NCBI RefSeq assembly: GCF_900103455.1
Contig: NZ_FNHI01000010.1
Span: 62,001 to 126,000, forward strand
Source of the DNA: Streptomyces wuyuanensis
GTDB lineage: Bacteria > Actinomycetota > Actinomycetes > Streptomycetales > Streptomycetaceae
Direction: 5' to 3'
Length of the DNA: 64,000 bases
Numbering within the stretch: the stretch's first letter is position 1; each line of letters begins with the position of its first letter. The translations under genes were made by a program, and so were the position numbers. Shown here piece by piece: positions 33,515-42,577 of this stretch. Below the pieces are notes generated by a model that saw only the letters and a program-made list of their open reading frames with translations, searched no databases and had not been told where the DNA came from.

Positions 33515-33964
33515 ATGGCCGACCGGAGTCACTACGAAGAGCTGGCCCGCCAGATAGGCGCCATGGGCGCCCTGAAGCGGGGCGTCGCACGGCTGCTCCC
33601 CGCGGAGTGCCCGTCCGGCTCCGCCGCCGTGCTGGCCCTCCTCGACCGGTACGGGGAGATGCGGACGAGCCGGCTCGCGGACCTCCTCGCCGTCGACGTG
33701 TCCGTCACCAGCCGCCATGTGGCGCACGTCGCCGAGCGCGGCTGGATCGAGCGGTCGCCCGACCCGGACGACGGGCGCTCGCGCATCCTGCGGCTCACCC
33801 CCGCAGGGGTGGCCCAGCTCGACGACCTCGGCCGGCGCACGACCGATCTGTTCGCCCACTACCTCAAGGACTGGTCCGACGACGACGTCGGACGGCTGAA
33901 CGCGCTGCTGGCCCGCCTCCGCGAGTCCGTCGGGGACTGCCGGACCGCCCGCACACCTACGTAA
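33515..33964 (+). CDS. MarR-family transcriptional regulator
   Basis: A 149-aa winged-helix regulator: CPSGSAAVLALLDRYGEMRT, SRLADLLAVDVSVTSRHVAH (recognition helix), and the wing SPDPDDGRSRILRLTPAG. It is 15 bp upstream of the MFS transporter gene and very probably represses marR-MFS-yceI through the twin operators. ATG 33515 is the start that matches the family. It probably senses a phenolic or drug-like ligand. Confidence 0.9.
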   Translation: MADRSHYEELARQIGAMGALKRGVARLLPAECPSGSAAVLALLDRYGEMRTSRLADLLAVDVSVTSRHVAHVAERGWIERSPDPDDGRSRILRLTPAGVAQLDDLGRRTTDLFAHYLKDWSDDDVGRLNALLARLRESVGDCRTARTPT

Positions 33965-33979
33965 GAGACAAGGACGTAC

Positions 33980-36400
33980 ATGGCTACGACCACACCGACC
34001 GGTGTGCGGGGCGGCCACGCCAAGCATGGGGGGACCTCTGCCTCCGAGGGCGGCGCGCCGATGACGCACCGGCAGATCATGGAGGCGCTGTCCGGGCTGC
34101 TGCTCGGCATGTTCGTCGCCATCCTGTCCTCGACCATCGTCTCCAACGCCCTGCCCGAGATCATCGGCGACCTGGGCGGCGGACAGTCCGCCTACACGTG
34201 GGTGGTCACGGCGGCCCTGCTCGCCATGACCGCGACCACCCCGCTCTGGGGCAAGCTCGCCGACCTCTTCAGCAAGAAGCTGCTGGTCCAGATAGCCCTG
34301 CTCATCTACGTGGCGGGGTCGGTGGTCGCCGGGCTCGCGCAGAACACCGGAACGCTCATCGCCTGCCGCGTGGTGCAGGGCATCGGCGTCGGCGGTCTCA
34401 CCGCCCTGGCGCAGGTCATCATGGCCGCGATGATCTCCCCGAGGGAACGCGGCCGCTACAGCGGCTACCTCGGTGCGACGTTCGCCGTCGCAACGGTCGG
34501 CGGTCCGCTCCTCGGCGGCGTCATCACCGACACCGACTGGCTCGGCTGGCGCTGGTGCTTCTACGTCGGCGTGCCGTTCGCACTCATCGCGCTGATCGTG
34601 CTGCAGAAGACCCTGAATCTCCCCGTGGTGAAGCGGGACGTCAAGGTCGACTGGGCGGGCGCCTTCTTCATCAGCGCGGCGGTCTCGCTGCTGCTGATCT
34701 GGGTCACCTTCGCGGGTGACAAGTACGCGTGGCTGTCCTGGCAGACGTACGCCATGACCGGTGGCGCGGCGGCGCTGGGAGTGATCTTCCTGATCATCGA
34801 GTCCCGGGCCGCCGAGCCGATCGTCCCGCTGCGGCTGTTCCGCAACCGGACCATCACGCTCGCCTCGCTCGCCTCGCTCTTCGTGGGTGTCGCGATGTTC
34901 GCCGGCACGGTCTTCTTCAGCCAGTACTTCCAGCTGGCCCGGGGCGAGTCGCCGACGATGTCCGGCGTCATGACCATCCCGATGATCGCCGGTCTGTTCG
35001 TCTCCTCGACGGTCAGCGGCCTGATCATCACGAAGACCGGCAGGTGGAAGGCATGGCTGGTCAGTGGCGGTGTGCTGGTGACCGGCGGTCTCGGTCTGCT
35101 GGGCATGATCCGCTACGACACCGAGTACTGGCGCATCGCCGTCTTCATGGCCGTCATGGGCCTCGGTCTCGGCATGATGATGCAGAACCTCGTGCTGTGC
35201 ACCCAGAACCAGGTGGCCCCGCAGGACCTGGGCGCGGCCTCGTCGGTCGTCACCTTCTTCCGCTCGCTGGGCGGCGCCATCGGCGTCTCCGCGCTGGGCG
35301 CGGTGCTCGGCAACCGCGTCACCCGCTACGTGGAGGACGGCCTCGCCGAACTCGGCCCGCGCGGCGCGGCGCTGGGGCACGGCGGAACCGATGGCGGAGG
35401 CATCCCCGACCTGGACGCGCTGCCCGCCCCGGTCCGCACCGTGATCGAGAGCGCCTACGGGCACGGTGTCGCGGACGTGTTCCTGTACTCGGCCCCGTTC
35501 GCGCTGCTGGCCTTCCTGGTGACCCTGTTCATCAAGGAGGTGGCCCTGAAGGGCGCCTCGGCCGCCGCTCCCGACGCCTCGTCCGAGGACGCCGGTGCCG
35601 CCGCCTCCGCCGAGGAGCCCGAGGCCGTCGCCGGCGAAACCGCCGTGCGCGGTGTGGTGCGCGGCTCGGAGGGCGCGCCCGTCGGGCGGGCCGCCGTCAC
35701 GCTGATCTCGCCGGCCGGCCGGCAGCTGGGCCGCGCGGTGACCCGGGCGGACGGCTCGTACGCCCTGGACGCACCGGACGCAGGCTCCTACGTCCTGATC
35801 GCCTCGGCCGACGGCTTCCAGCCGCAGGCGTCCACGGTGGTCGTCGGGGACGAGCCCGTCGCCTACGACGTCCTCCTCGCCGGTACGAGCGGGCTGACCG
35901 GCACCGTGGTAGCGGCCGAGGACGGCGCGGCGGTCGGGGGCGCGATGGTGGTCGTCACCGATGTGCGCGGCGATGTGCTCGCCACCGGCGCCTCCGGCCC
36001 CGACGGGGTCTTCGCCTTCGCCGAACTGGTGCCGGGCGGGGTGACCGTCGCCGTCAACGCCCCCGGCTTCCGGCCGCTGGCCCTCCCCGTGGAGATCGGC
36101 GGCCAGGGTGTGACCCGGCTCGAGGTGGCCCTGCGCGCGGGCGCCGTGGTCCGGGGCACCGTCCGGGCCGGGGACGCCGGGAGCCCGCTGGGCGACGCCC
36201 GGGTGACCCTGATCGACGCGGCGGGGAACGTGGTCGCGACCGCGACCACCGGCGACGACGGCGCGTACGCCTTCGCCGACCTCGACGCGGGCGAGTACAC
36301 GGTCATCGCGAGCGGCTACCCGCCGGCGGCGGGCACGCTCACCGTGTCCGGCGGCGGCGTGGACGGACACGACATCGAACTCGCCCACGCGGGCGAGTGA
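33980..36400 (+). CDS. MFS (DHA2) transporter fused to three carboxypeptidase-regulatory-like domains
   Basis: An 806-aa protein. Residues about 35-520 are a 14-TM-type DHA2 drug/proton antiporter: LLLGMFVAILSSTIVSNALP, WVVTAALLAMTATTPLWGKL, VVQGIGVGGLTALAQVIMAA, LGATFAVATVGGPLLGGVI (motif C). After TM14 (VFLYSAPFALLAFLVTLFI) come about 275 residues with three tandem beta-sandwich repeats of CarboxypepD_reg type, each with the pattern (V)RGxVxxxxGxPVGxAxVTL ... ADGSYALDxxDAGSYxxxAS. With 14 TMs the tail would be cytoplasmic, unusual for this fold. ATG 33980 is 15 bp after marR. Substrate unknown. Confidence 0.9.
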   Translation: MATTTPTGVRGGHAKHGGTSASEGGAPMTHRQIMEALSGLLLGMFVAILSSTIVSNALPEIIGDLGGGQSAYTWVVTAALLAMTATTPLWGKLADLFSKKLLVQIALLIYVAGSVVAGLAQNTGTLIACRVVQGIGVGGLTALAQVIMAAMISPRERGRYSGYLGATFAVATVGGPLLGGVITDTDWLGWRWCFYVGVPFALIALIVLQKTLNLPVVKRDVKVDWAGAFFISAAVSLLLIWVTFAGDKYAWLSWQTYAMTGGAAALGVIFLIIESRAAEPIVPLRLFRNRTITLASLASLFVGVAMFAGTVFFSQYFQLARGESPTMSGVMTIPMIAGLFVSSTVSGLIITKTGRWKAWLVSGGVLVTGGLGLLGMIRYDTEYWRIAVFMAVMGLGLGMMMQNLVLCTQNQVAPQDLGAASSVVTFFRSLGGAIGVSALGAVLGNRVTRYVEDGLAELGPRGAALGHGGTDGGGIPDLDALPAPVRTVIESAYGHGVADVFLYSAPFALLAFLVTLFIKEVALKGASAAAPDASSEDAGAAASAEEPEAVAGETAVRGVVRGSEGAPVGRAAVTLISPAGRQLGRAVTRADGSYALDAPDAGSYVLIASADGFQPQASTVVVGDEPVAYDVLLAGTSGLTGTVVAAEDGAAVGGAMVVVTDVRGDVLATGASGPDGVFAFAELVPGGVTVAVNAPGFRPLALPVEIGGQGVTRLEVALRAGAVVRGTVRAGDAGSPLGDARVTLIDAAGNVVATATTGDDGAYAFADLDAGEYTVIASGYPPAAGTLTVSGGGVDGHDIELAHAGE

Positions 36401-36518
36401 CCACACCCCCGGACGGCGCTCCCAGCGGAGGCGCCGCCCGGGGCCGGGGCGGCGGGCAGGGGACGGCCGGCCGCCCCGGCGACTTTTCCGGATGTCCGGC
36501 GAGGAGACGAGAAACGGG

Positions 36519-37328
36519 ATGGGACTGAACGCACGCGTCAGGACACAGGACGGCTGGGCCGTCCGGGACGCGGTGGTGACCGTGACCGACGCCGCCGGCG
36601 CCCAGGTGCTGCGGGCCGAGGCGGACGCCGAGGGCGGTGTGCGCACGGACACGGCGCTGCCCGCCGGCGCCTGCACGGTGATCGTGACCGCGCCCGGCCA
36701 CGCGCCCCATGCCTCGACCGCGCTGGTCACGGCGAGCGGGCGGGCGGAGGTGGGCACCGTGGTACTCGCCCGGCAGGGCGGCAGCGAACCGCCGGCGGCG
36801 GGCGTCTGGTCCGTGGACCCGGCCCACTCCTCGGTCGGCGCCGTGGCCCGGCACCTCGGCATCTCCAGCGTCCACGGCCGGTTCACGGACTTCACCGGGC
36901 GGATCGAGATCGCTCCGGACGTGTCCCGCTCCCGCGTGGACGCGGTGATCGCCGCGGCATCGGTCGACACCGGCAACGGCCTGCGGGACGAGCACCTGAG
37001 GTCCGCGGACTTCCTCGACGTGGAGCGGTTCCCGGAGATCACGTACCGCGGCCACGGGCTGTCCCGGGCACCCGGCCAGGACCGCTGGACGGTGCACGGG
37101 GTGCTGTCGCTGCACGGTGTGGAGCGCGAGGTCGACCTCGCGCTCGAGTACCTCGGCACGGGCCCCGATCCATGGGGCGGAGTGCGTGCCGCCTTCCACG
37201 CCGGCACCGAACTGCGCCGCGAGGACTTCGCGATGACCTACAACCAGATCGTCCGGGCGGGGATGACCGCCATCGGGACGACGCTCAAGGTGGACCTCGA
37301 CATCCAGGCGGTACGGGACGGCGCCTGA
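36519..37328 (+). CDS. YceI family protein with N-terminal carboxypeptidase-regulatory-like domain
   Basis: A 269-aa protein. The first 85 residues (LNARVRTQDGWAVRDAVVTV, then APGHAPHASTALVTASGRAE) are one repeat of the type found three times in the upstream transporter. A YceI lipocalin-like domain follows: WSVDPAHSSVGAVARHLGIS, GRFTDFTGRIEIAPDVSRSR, SADFLDVERFPEITYRGHGL, FAMTYNQIVRAGMTAIGTTL. YceI proteins bind isoprenoid-like lipids. No signal peptide is visible. ATG 36519 is preferred to ATG 36492 because GAGGAG precedes it and family members start there. It is probably part of the MarR operon (118-bp gap). Confidence 0.85.
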   Translation: MGLNARVRTQDGWAVRDAVVTVTDAAGAQVLRAEADAEGGVRTDTALPAGACTVIVTAPGHAPHASTALVTASGRAEVGTVVLARQGGSEPPAAGVWSVDPAHSSVGAVARHLGISSVHGRFTDFTGRIEIAPDVSRSRVDAVIAAASVDTGNGLRDEHLRSADFLDVERFPEITYRGHGLSRAPGQDRWTVHGVLSLHGVEREVDLALEYLGTGPDPWGGVRAAFHAGTELRREDFAMTYNQIVRAGMTAIGTTLKVDLDIQAVRDGA

Positions 37329-37413
37329 GGGCTGTCCCGCAGGGCCTCGCCCGGATCCCGGACGCGGGCCCGGCCATGGGCCCGATCCCAGGGACAGCCC
37401 TTAGGGTGCGGTC

Positions 37414-37884
37414 ATGGCAGCGAACATCGCGAGCAACACCCCCGTGGACCTGGACCGGTTGCTGGAGTTCGTGCGGCCCCGCCACCGGGCGGTGCTGCTG
37501 ACCCGCCGGTCCGACGGCTCCTCGCAGGGCTCCCCCGTGACGTGCGGCGTGGACGACTCGGGCCGGATCGTCGTCTCCACCTACCCCGAGCGCGCGAAGA
37601 CGCGCAACGCGAAGCGCGACGAGCGGGTCGCGGTCATCGTGCTGAGCGACGACTGGAACGGCCCGTGGGTGCAGATCGACGGGACGGCGGAGGTCATCGA
37701 CGCGCCCGAGTCGGTGGAGCCGCTGGTGGAGTACTTCCGCAACATCAGCGGTGAGCACCCGAACTGGGACGAGTACCGCGAGGCCATGGTCGTACAGGGC
37801 AAGTCCCTCATCCGCGTCACGCCCGTCCGCTGGGGGCCGGTGGCCACGGGCGGCTTCCCGGCGCGACTGGCGCCGGAGGCGTGA
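37414..37884 (+). CDS. PPOX-class flavin/F420-dependent oxidoreductase
   Basis: A 156-aa split-barrel protein: FVRPRHRAVLLTRRSDGSSQ, SPVTCGVDDSGRIVVSTYPE, KTRNAKRDERVAVIVLSDDW, WVQIDGTAEVIDAPES and SLIRVTPVRWGPVATGGFPA. This fits the pyridoxamine-oxidase-like (PPOX) class, actinobacterial members of which use F420 or flavin to reduce small substrates. Cofactor cannot be decided from sequence alone. ATG 37414 is clean. It is separate from the YceI gene (85-bp gap). Confidence 0.88.
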   Translation: MAANIASNTPVDLDRLLEFVRPRHRAVLLTRRSDGSSQGSPVTCGVDDSGRIVVSTYPERAKTRNAKRDERVAVIVLSDDWNGPWVQIDGTAEVIDAPESVEPLVEYFRNISGEHPNWDEYREAMVVQGKSLIRVTPVRWGPVATGGFPARLAPEA

Positions 37885-37888
37885 CGCC

Positions 37889-37928
37889 CGCCCGAACGCG
37901 TTGAGGTCCGCCCGAACGCGTTGAGGTC
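37889..37928 (+). repeat. Two perfect 20-bp tandem repeats
   Basis: CGCCCGAACGCGTTGAGGTC occurs twice head to tail directly after the PPOX stop, followed by a partial third start (CGCCCGG). Non-coding; may vary in copy number. Confidence 0.85.
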
Positions 37929-38002
37929 CGCCCGGCGGCGTCGAAGCCCGGCAGCCGCGGGGCTGTCGGGCCGTCGGCGGACGGGAACCGGCGGCCGCCC
38001 CC

Positions 38003-38800
38003 TCAGCTAGGGCCCGCCTCCCCGGTGTCCCGGCTGCGCTCGACCATCGTCTCGATGCCGGCGATGACCGTCTCCAGTGCGTAGTCGAAGTCCCGTTGCA
38101 GCATCTCCTCCACCGTGCCACCGCCCCGGGCCGCCATCATCTTCTCCGCGTCCTCGAACATCTCGGTGAGCTCCGGCACCTTCCGGGTCGCGCCCATCGC
38201 CTCGGCGTAGTAGTCGTCGAGCGTCATCCCGGCGTCGGCGCAGCGCTTCCTGAAGTTGCCCTCGATCGTGCCCACGCCGTAGACGAACTGGAAGACGGCG
38301 GACGTCCCGGCCGGCTGCCGGCCCAGCGGCAGACCGGTGTTGCGGACGACCTTCTGCACGGTGCTCGCGAAGGCCAGCGAGTTCGGGCCGATGTTGAGGT
38401 ACGTGCCGATCAGCGACGGCACCCAGGGGTGGGCGACCAGCAGCGTCCGGTAGCCCGCGGCGAGTTCGCGCAACTGGTCGCGCCAGTCGGCGCCCTCCTC
38501 CGCCGGGTCCGGCACCCGCAGCTCGCCGAAGACCGCGTCGAGGGCGAGCTCCAGCAGGTCGTCCTTGGTGTCGACGTACCAGTACACGGACATCGCGGTC
38601 ACGCCCATCTCCGCGGCCAGCCGGCGCATGGAGAACCGGGCCAGCCCCTCGGCGTCGAGCAGCCGCACCGTGACCGCGGTGATCCTTTCCCGGTCGAGCC
38701 CGGTGGGCTGTTCGGACCTGCGGCCCCTCGACGGCGTCCTGGGCTCCAGCCACACGCTCGTCCGTGCCGGTCGCTCCGTGCGGTCGGCTGACGACACCAT
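38003..38800 (-). CDS. TetR/AcrR-family transcriptional regulator
   Basis: A 265-aa regulator with a 30-residue basic N-terminal extension. The HTH is ITAVTVRLLDAEGLARFSMR, then RLAAEMGVTAMSVYWYVDTK. The C-terminal domain (LRELAAGYRTLLVAHPWVPS, FVYGVGTIEGNFRKRCADAG, RDFDYALETVIAGIETMVER) is of the TetR_C type found in drug-efflux repressors. It is downstream of and co-oriented with the MFS gene (83-bp gap), so probably co-transcribed and self-limiting through the operators at 40388-40431. Confidence 0.9.
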   Translation of the reverse strand: MVSSADRTERPARTSVWLEPRTPSRGRRSEQPTGLDRERITAVTVRLLDAEGLARFSMRRLAAEMGVTAMSVYWYVDTKDDLLELALDAVFGELRVPDPAEEGADWRDQLRELAAGYRTLLVAHPWVPSLIGTYLNIGPNSLAFASTVQKVVRNTGLPLGRQPAGTSAVFQFVYGVGTIEGNFRKRCADAGMTLDDYYAEAMGATRKVPELTEMFEDAEKMMAARGGGTVEEMLQRDFDYALETVIAGIETMVERSRDTGEAGPS

Positions 38801-38883
38801 GGCGCACCCTCCTCGTTCCTGCCGGGCGGTCGGCCCGGTTCAGATGCTATGCCGCGGGCCGGACGGACTCCGCCCTCCTCTGC

Positions 38884-40380
38884 TCAGGCCCCGGGTGCTC
38901 TCTCGGCCCGGCGCAGCAGCAGCGCTGCCACCAGGCCGCCCGCCAGTACCGCCGCGGCACCGACGAGCTGACTGGTCTGCAGGCTGGAGGCGAAGGCGTC
39001 CGCGATGCGCCCCCGGTCGGCGGGACGCTCGGCGGCGGCCAGCGCCGCCGGCAGGGAGGCCGCCGGGACGGCGACGAGTGAGGCGAAGCGGGAGTTGAGT
39101 ACGGCGCCGAGGACGGCGACGCCGAGCCCGTTGCCGAACTCCGCCAGGGTGCCGTTGATGCCGGCGCCCACGCCCGCCTTCTCCGGCGGGATCGCGCTCA
39201 TGATCGCGTTGGCCATGGCGGGCATGGACAGCGCCACACCGGCCCCCATCACGACCAGGCCGAGGAGCATCCCGCCGTAACCGTTCCTGCCCCCCAGTAC
39301 CGCGATCGCCGCGAGCCCGGCCGCCACCAGCGCCATGCCGAGGGCGATGGTGGCGGGGGTGCCGAGCCGGGGCAGCAGCCGCGCGCCGAGGCCGGTGAGG
39401 TTGAGCGCGACGACGGTCAGGGCGAGCGGGGCCGTCCGCAGTCCGGCGTCCAGGGGCCCGTAGCCGAGCACGAACTGGAGGTGCTGGGTGAGCAGGAACA
39501 GCGAACCGGTCATCCCGAAGGCGACGAGGATCGCGCCGGCGACCGCGCCCACGAACTTCCGGTTCCGGAAGAAGTGCATGTCGAGCATGGGGTGCTCGAT
39601 CCGAAGCTCCCAGAGGGCGAACGCGCCGAGGACCACCGCACCGGTCAGTGACGGGACCACGACCTGTGCGGAGGTCCAGCCGTGCTCGGGCCCGGTGATG
39701 ATCGCCCAGACGAGCGCCGTCATGCCGACCGTCGAGAGCAGCGCGCCGAGCAGGTCGGGCCGGTCACCGGCCTTGTGCCTGGACTCCGGCACGAGGGCGA
39801 CCACCGCCACCAGGCCGATCACCGCGACCGGGATGTTGACGAGGAAGATCGCGCCCCACCAGAAGTGGTCGAGCATCACCCCGCCGATCAGCGGCCCGGC
39901 GGCGAACCCGAGTGAACTGACCGTGGACCAGAGGGCGATGGCCTTCACCCGCTCGCCGTCGTCGAAGATCTGCACGATGACGGCGAGGGTGGTGGTCATC
40001 AGCAGGGCGCCGCCGATCCCCATGCCCGCCCGGGCGGCGATCAACTGCCCCGAGGTCTGGGCGAGTCCGGCAGCCAGCGAACCGACGCCGAAGACGACGA
40101 GACCGGAGCCGAGCATCAGCTTGCGGCCGTAGCGGTCGGCCGCGTTGCCCGCGGTGAGCAGCAGGCCCGACTGGACCAGGGAGTAGGCGTTGATCATCCA
40201 CTGGATGTCGGCGGTGGACGCGTCGAGCTCCCTGGTGAGGGAGGGGATCGCGACGCTGAGGACGGTGTTGTCGAGCAGCACGGTCAGCTGGGCGAGACAG
40301 ATGACGCCGAGGACGAGCCAGCGCTGCGGGTGCCCGCCCGGGGCGGCGAGGGCTTGCGATTCCGTGGTCGAGGCGGTCAC
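38884..40380 (-). CDS. MFS (DHA2) drug-efflux transporter
   Basis: A 498-aa, 14-TM antiporter: LVLGVICLAQLTVLLDNTVL, the motif D1/A region NAADRYGRKLMLGSGLVVFG, motif C-like SSLGFAAGPLIGGVMLDHFW, and the C-terminal LVGAAAVLAGGLVAALLLRR. It resembles QacA/EmrB-type exporters. The GTG at 40380 has AAGGAG 5 nt upstream; that ribosome binding site overlaps one operator half. Repression by the TetR gene downstream is the obvious model. Substrate unknown. Confidence 0.92.
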   Translation of the reverse strand: MTASTTESQALAAPGGHPQRWLVLGVICLAQLTVLLDNTVLSVAIPSLTRELDASTADIQWMINAYSLVQSGLLLTAGNAADRYGRKLMLGSGLVVFGVGSLAAGLAQTSGQLIAARAGMGIGGALLMTTTLAVIVQIFDDGERVKAIALWSTVSSLGFAAGPLIGGVMLDHFWWGAIFLVNIPVAVIGLVAVVALVPESRHKAGDRPDLLGALLSTVGMTALVWAIITGPEHGWTSAQVVVPSLTGAVVLGAFALWELRIEHPMLDMHFFRNRKFVGAVAGAILVAFGMTGSLFLLTQHLQFVLGYGPLDAGLRTAPLALTVVALNLTGLGARLLPRLGTPATIALGMALVAAGLAAIAVLGGRNGYGGMLLGLVVMGAGVALSMPAMANAIMSAIPPEKAGVGAGINGTLAEFGNGLGVAVLGAVLNSRFASLVAVPAASLPAALAAAERPADRGRIADAFASSLQTSQLVGAAAVLAGGLVAALLLRRAERAPGA

Positions 40381-40387
40381 GCCTGCT

Positions 40388-40431
40388 CCTTGTACGGTGT
40401 ACGGGACTGACTTCTCGTACACCGTACAAGG
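40388..40431. promoter_or_regulatory. Paired TetR-type operators in the MFS leader
   Basis: A perfect 16-bp inverted repeat, CCTTGTACGGTGTACG (40388-40403) and CGTACACCGTACAAGG (40416-40431), separated by 12 nt. Each arm itself contains the palindrome GTAC-GGT-GTAC (or complement), so the element can bind two TetR dimers. It covers the leader and ribosome binding site of the MFS gene. Confidence 0.8.
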
Positions 40432-40453
40432 CTTTCCCTTACGCCGTATAGCG

Positions 40454-42577
40454 CTATTGCGCCGAGGTGAGGTCGTACAGGGTGGTGCCCCCCACGGTGA
40501 CCTGCGTGAAGGTCGCCCGGACCCACTCCTGGATCTCGGCGCCGCTTCCGCCGCCAGGGCCACCTCCCCGGGCGCCGCCGCCCGCGCCGCCGTCGATGAA
40601 CCAGTGGATGCTCCCGGCGGCCACGTACTGCTGGAACCGGGCGAGCGTGGGTGACGGGTCGCTGCCGTTGAAGCCGCCGATCGCCATGACGGGCTCCTCG
40701 GTTGCGAGTTGGTACGCGGCCGCGTTCTGGGAGCCGACCGCTGCGGCCACCCAGGTGTGGGCGGAGGCGTTCTCCGTCAGCCTGGCGGCGACGGCGGAAC
40801 CGACGTCGGGCCCGTCGAGGAGACCACCCGCCCGGCCGGCACCGGCCGGGCCCTCGCCCTGCGCCAGGCGGCCCTGGCCCTGCCGCCCGGCGCCGGGCGG
40901 CACGCCCCGCATCTGCCCCTGGCCCAGTCCCGGAGGCTGGCGCTGGCCTGGAGCACTGCCGCGTCCGTCCCCCGCAGCCGGTGGCATCCCGCCCGGACCG
41001 TCCGCCGCGGGACCACCGCCACCGCGGGCGCCGGGGCCCCCGCCGCCGCCGCCGCGCGACGACTCCGGCCCCGCCGTCACGATCGAGCCCTGATGCCCTT
41101 CGCCAAGGGTGGACAGGGTGTACGCCACGGGACCGGCCAGCGCCGCCGCGAGCCCGAGGCCCGCCGCGCCCAGCGCGAGCCCGCGCCCGATTCGCCCGGC
41201 GAACAGCAGTCCCGCCGCCGCCACGAGTCCGCACACCAGCACCACCGGACGCAGCCACGGCACGAAGTCCGCGGTGCGGCCGAGCAGGACGTGGGCCCAG
41301 ACCGCCGTCACCGCCGCCGCCCCGGCCAGCACCGCACGGGCCGCCGGGTGGGCCCGCTCCTCCCACAGGACGGTGGTGCCCATGCCGACGATCGCCGCGA
41401 TGTACGGGGCGAGCGCCACCGTGTAGTACTCGTGGAAGATGCCGGCCATGAAGCTGAAGACCAGGAGCGTCGTCAGCAGCGCGCCGCCCCAGACGAGGAA
41501 GGCCGCCCGCGCGGTGTCGGCCCTGCCGCTCCGCCGGGTCACGACCAGGCCCGCGACGAGCAGGACCAGTGCGGCGGGCAGCAGCCAGGAGATCTGACCT
41601 CCGACGCTGTCGCCGAACATCCGCCCGATGCCGGTCTCCCCCCAGCCACCACCCCGACCGCCGCCGCCACCGACGCTGCCGGTCTCGTTGCCGCTGATGC
41701 GGCCGAAGCCGTTGTAGCCGAAGGTGAGTTCCAGAAAGCTGTTGTTCTCGGAGCCGCCGATGTACGGGCGCGAGGACGCCGGCCACAGTTCGACGATCGC
41801 CACCCACCAGCCGGCGGACGCGATCAGCGCCAGCCCCGCGAGGGCGAGTTGGCCGATCCTCCGCCGCACGGGGGTGGGCGCGCACACCGCGTACACGAGC
41901 GCGAGCGGGGGCAGGACGAGGAACGCCTGCAGGGTCTTGGTGAGGAACGCGAACCCGACCGCCACGCCCGCCCACACCAGCCAGCCGGTGCGAGCCGCTT
42001 CCAGCGCCCGCAGCACGCAGTACACGGCCACCGTCATCAGCAGCACCAGCAGCGCGTCCGGGTTGTTGAAGCGGAACATCAGCGCGGCGACCGGTGTCAG
42101 CGCCAGCACCGCACCCGCGATCAGCCCCGCCGTCGCACTGAAGCGCCTGCGGACCGCGGCGTGGACGACGGCCACCGCCGCCACGCCCATCAGCACCTCG
42201 GGCACCAGGATCTGCCATGAACCCAGCCCGAACAGCCGTACCGACAGGGCCATCGGCCAGAGCGCGGCGGGCGGTTTGTCGACGGTGATGGAGTTCGCGG
42301 CGTCGGACGAGCCGAAGAAGAAGGCCTTCCAGCTCTCGCCGCCCGCCTGGACGGCGGCGGAGTAGAAGGAGTTGGCGTATCCGGAGGCGCTCAGGTCGTA
42401 CAGGTACAGCGCCCCGGTCAGCCCCAGCAGGGCGATCAGGGCGGGCCGCGCCCAGGCCGGGTCCTCGGCACGGCCCCGCCACAGCCGGGCGGCCAGGCCC
42501 GGTCGCGGAAGCGTTCCCGGCGGTCCCGGCGTCGCGTGCCCGGGAGCCGAGTACGCGTCGTGCTGTGCGGTCGTCAT
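40454..42577 (-). CDS. Family 39 membrane glycosyltransferase (ArnT/PMT-like)
   Basis: A 707-aa polytopic protein: ALIALLGLTGALYLYDLSAS (TM1), the acidic motif region SSDAANSITVDKPPAALWPM, RFNNPDALLVLLMTVAVYCV, and FSFMAGIFHEYYTVALAPYI. About 12 TMs are present. Two Gly-rich inserts lie near residues 305-320 and 510-600, the second also rich in Gln/Pro. The C-terminal soluble domain has TENASAHTWVAAAVGSQNAA and AIGGFNGSDPSPTLARFQQY. It probably uses a polyprenyl-phosphate sugar made by the overlapping GT2 gene upstream (4-bp ATGA overlap). Confidence 0.88.
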   Translation of the reverse strand: MTTAQHDAYSAPGHATPGPPGTLPRPGLAARLWRGRAEDPAWARPALIALLGLTGALYLYDLSASGYANSFYSAAVQAGGESWKAFFFGSSDAANSITVDKPPAALWPMALSVRLFGLGSWQILVPEVLMGVAAVAVVHAAVRRRFSATAGLIAGAVLALTPVAALMFRFNNPDALLVLLMTVAVYCVLRALEAARTGWLVWAGVAVGFAFLTKTLQAFLVLPPLALVYAVCAPTPVRRRIGQLALAGLALIASAGWWVAIVELWPASSRPYIGGSENNSFLELTFGYNGFGRISGNETGSVGGGGGRGGGWGETGIGRMFGDSVGGQISWLLPAALVLLVAGLVVTRRSGRADTARAAFLVWGGALLTTLLVFSFMAGIFHEYYTVALAPYIAAIVGMGTTVLWEERAHPAARAVLAGAAAVTAVWAHVLLGRTADFVPWLRPVVLVCGLVAAAGLLFAGRIGRGLALGAAGLGLAAALAGPVAYTLSTLGEGHQGSIVTAGPESSRGGGGGGPGARGGGGPAADGPGGMPPAAGDGRGSAPGQRQPPGLGQGQMRGVPPGAGRQGQGRLAQGEGPAGAGRAGGLLDGPDVGSAVAARLTENASAHTWVAAAVGSQNAAAYQLATEEPVMAIGGFNGSDPSPTLARFQQYVAAGSIHWFIDGGAGGGARGGGPGGGSGAEIQEWVRATFTQVTVGGTTLYDLTSAQ

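Noticed and set aside
33431..37207. 1258-codon open frame on the minus strand
   Set aside because: Covers marR, the MFS transporter and YceI in antisense. Low-complexity His/Gln/Arg sequence without any domain.
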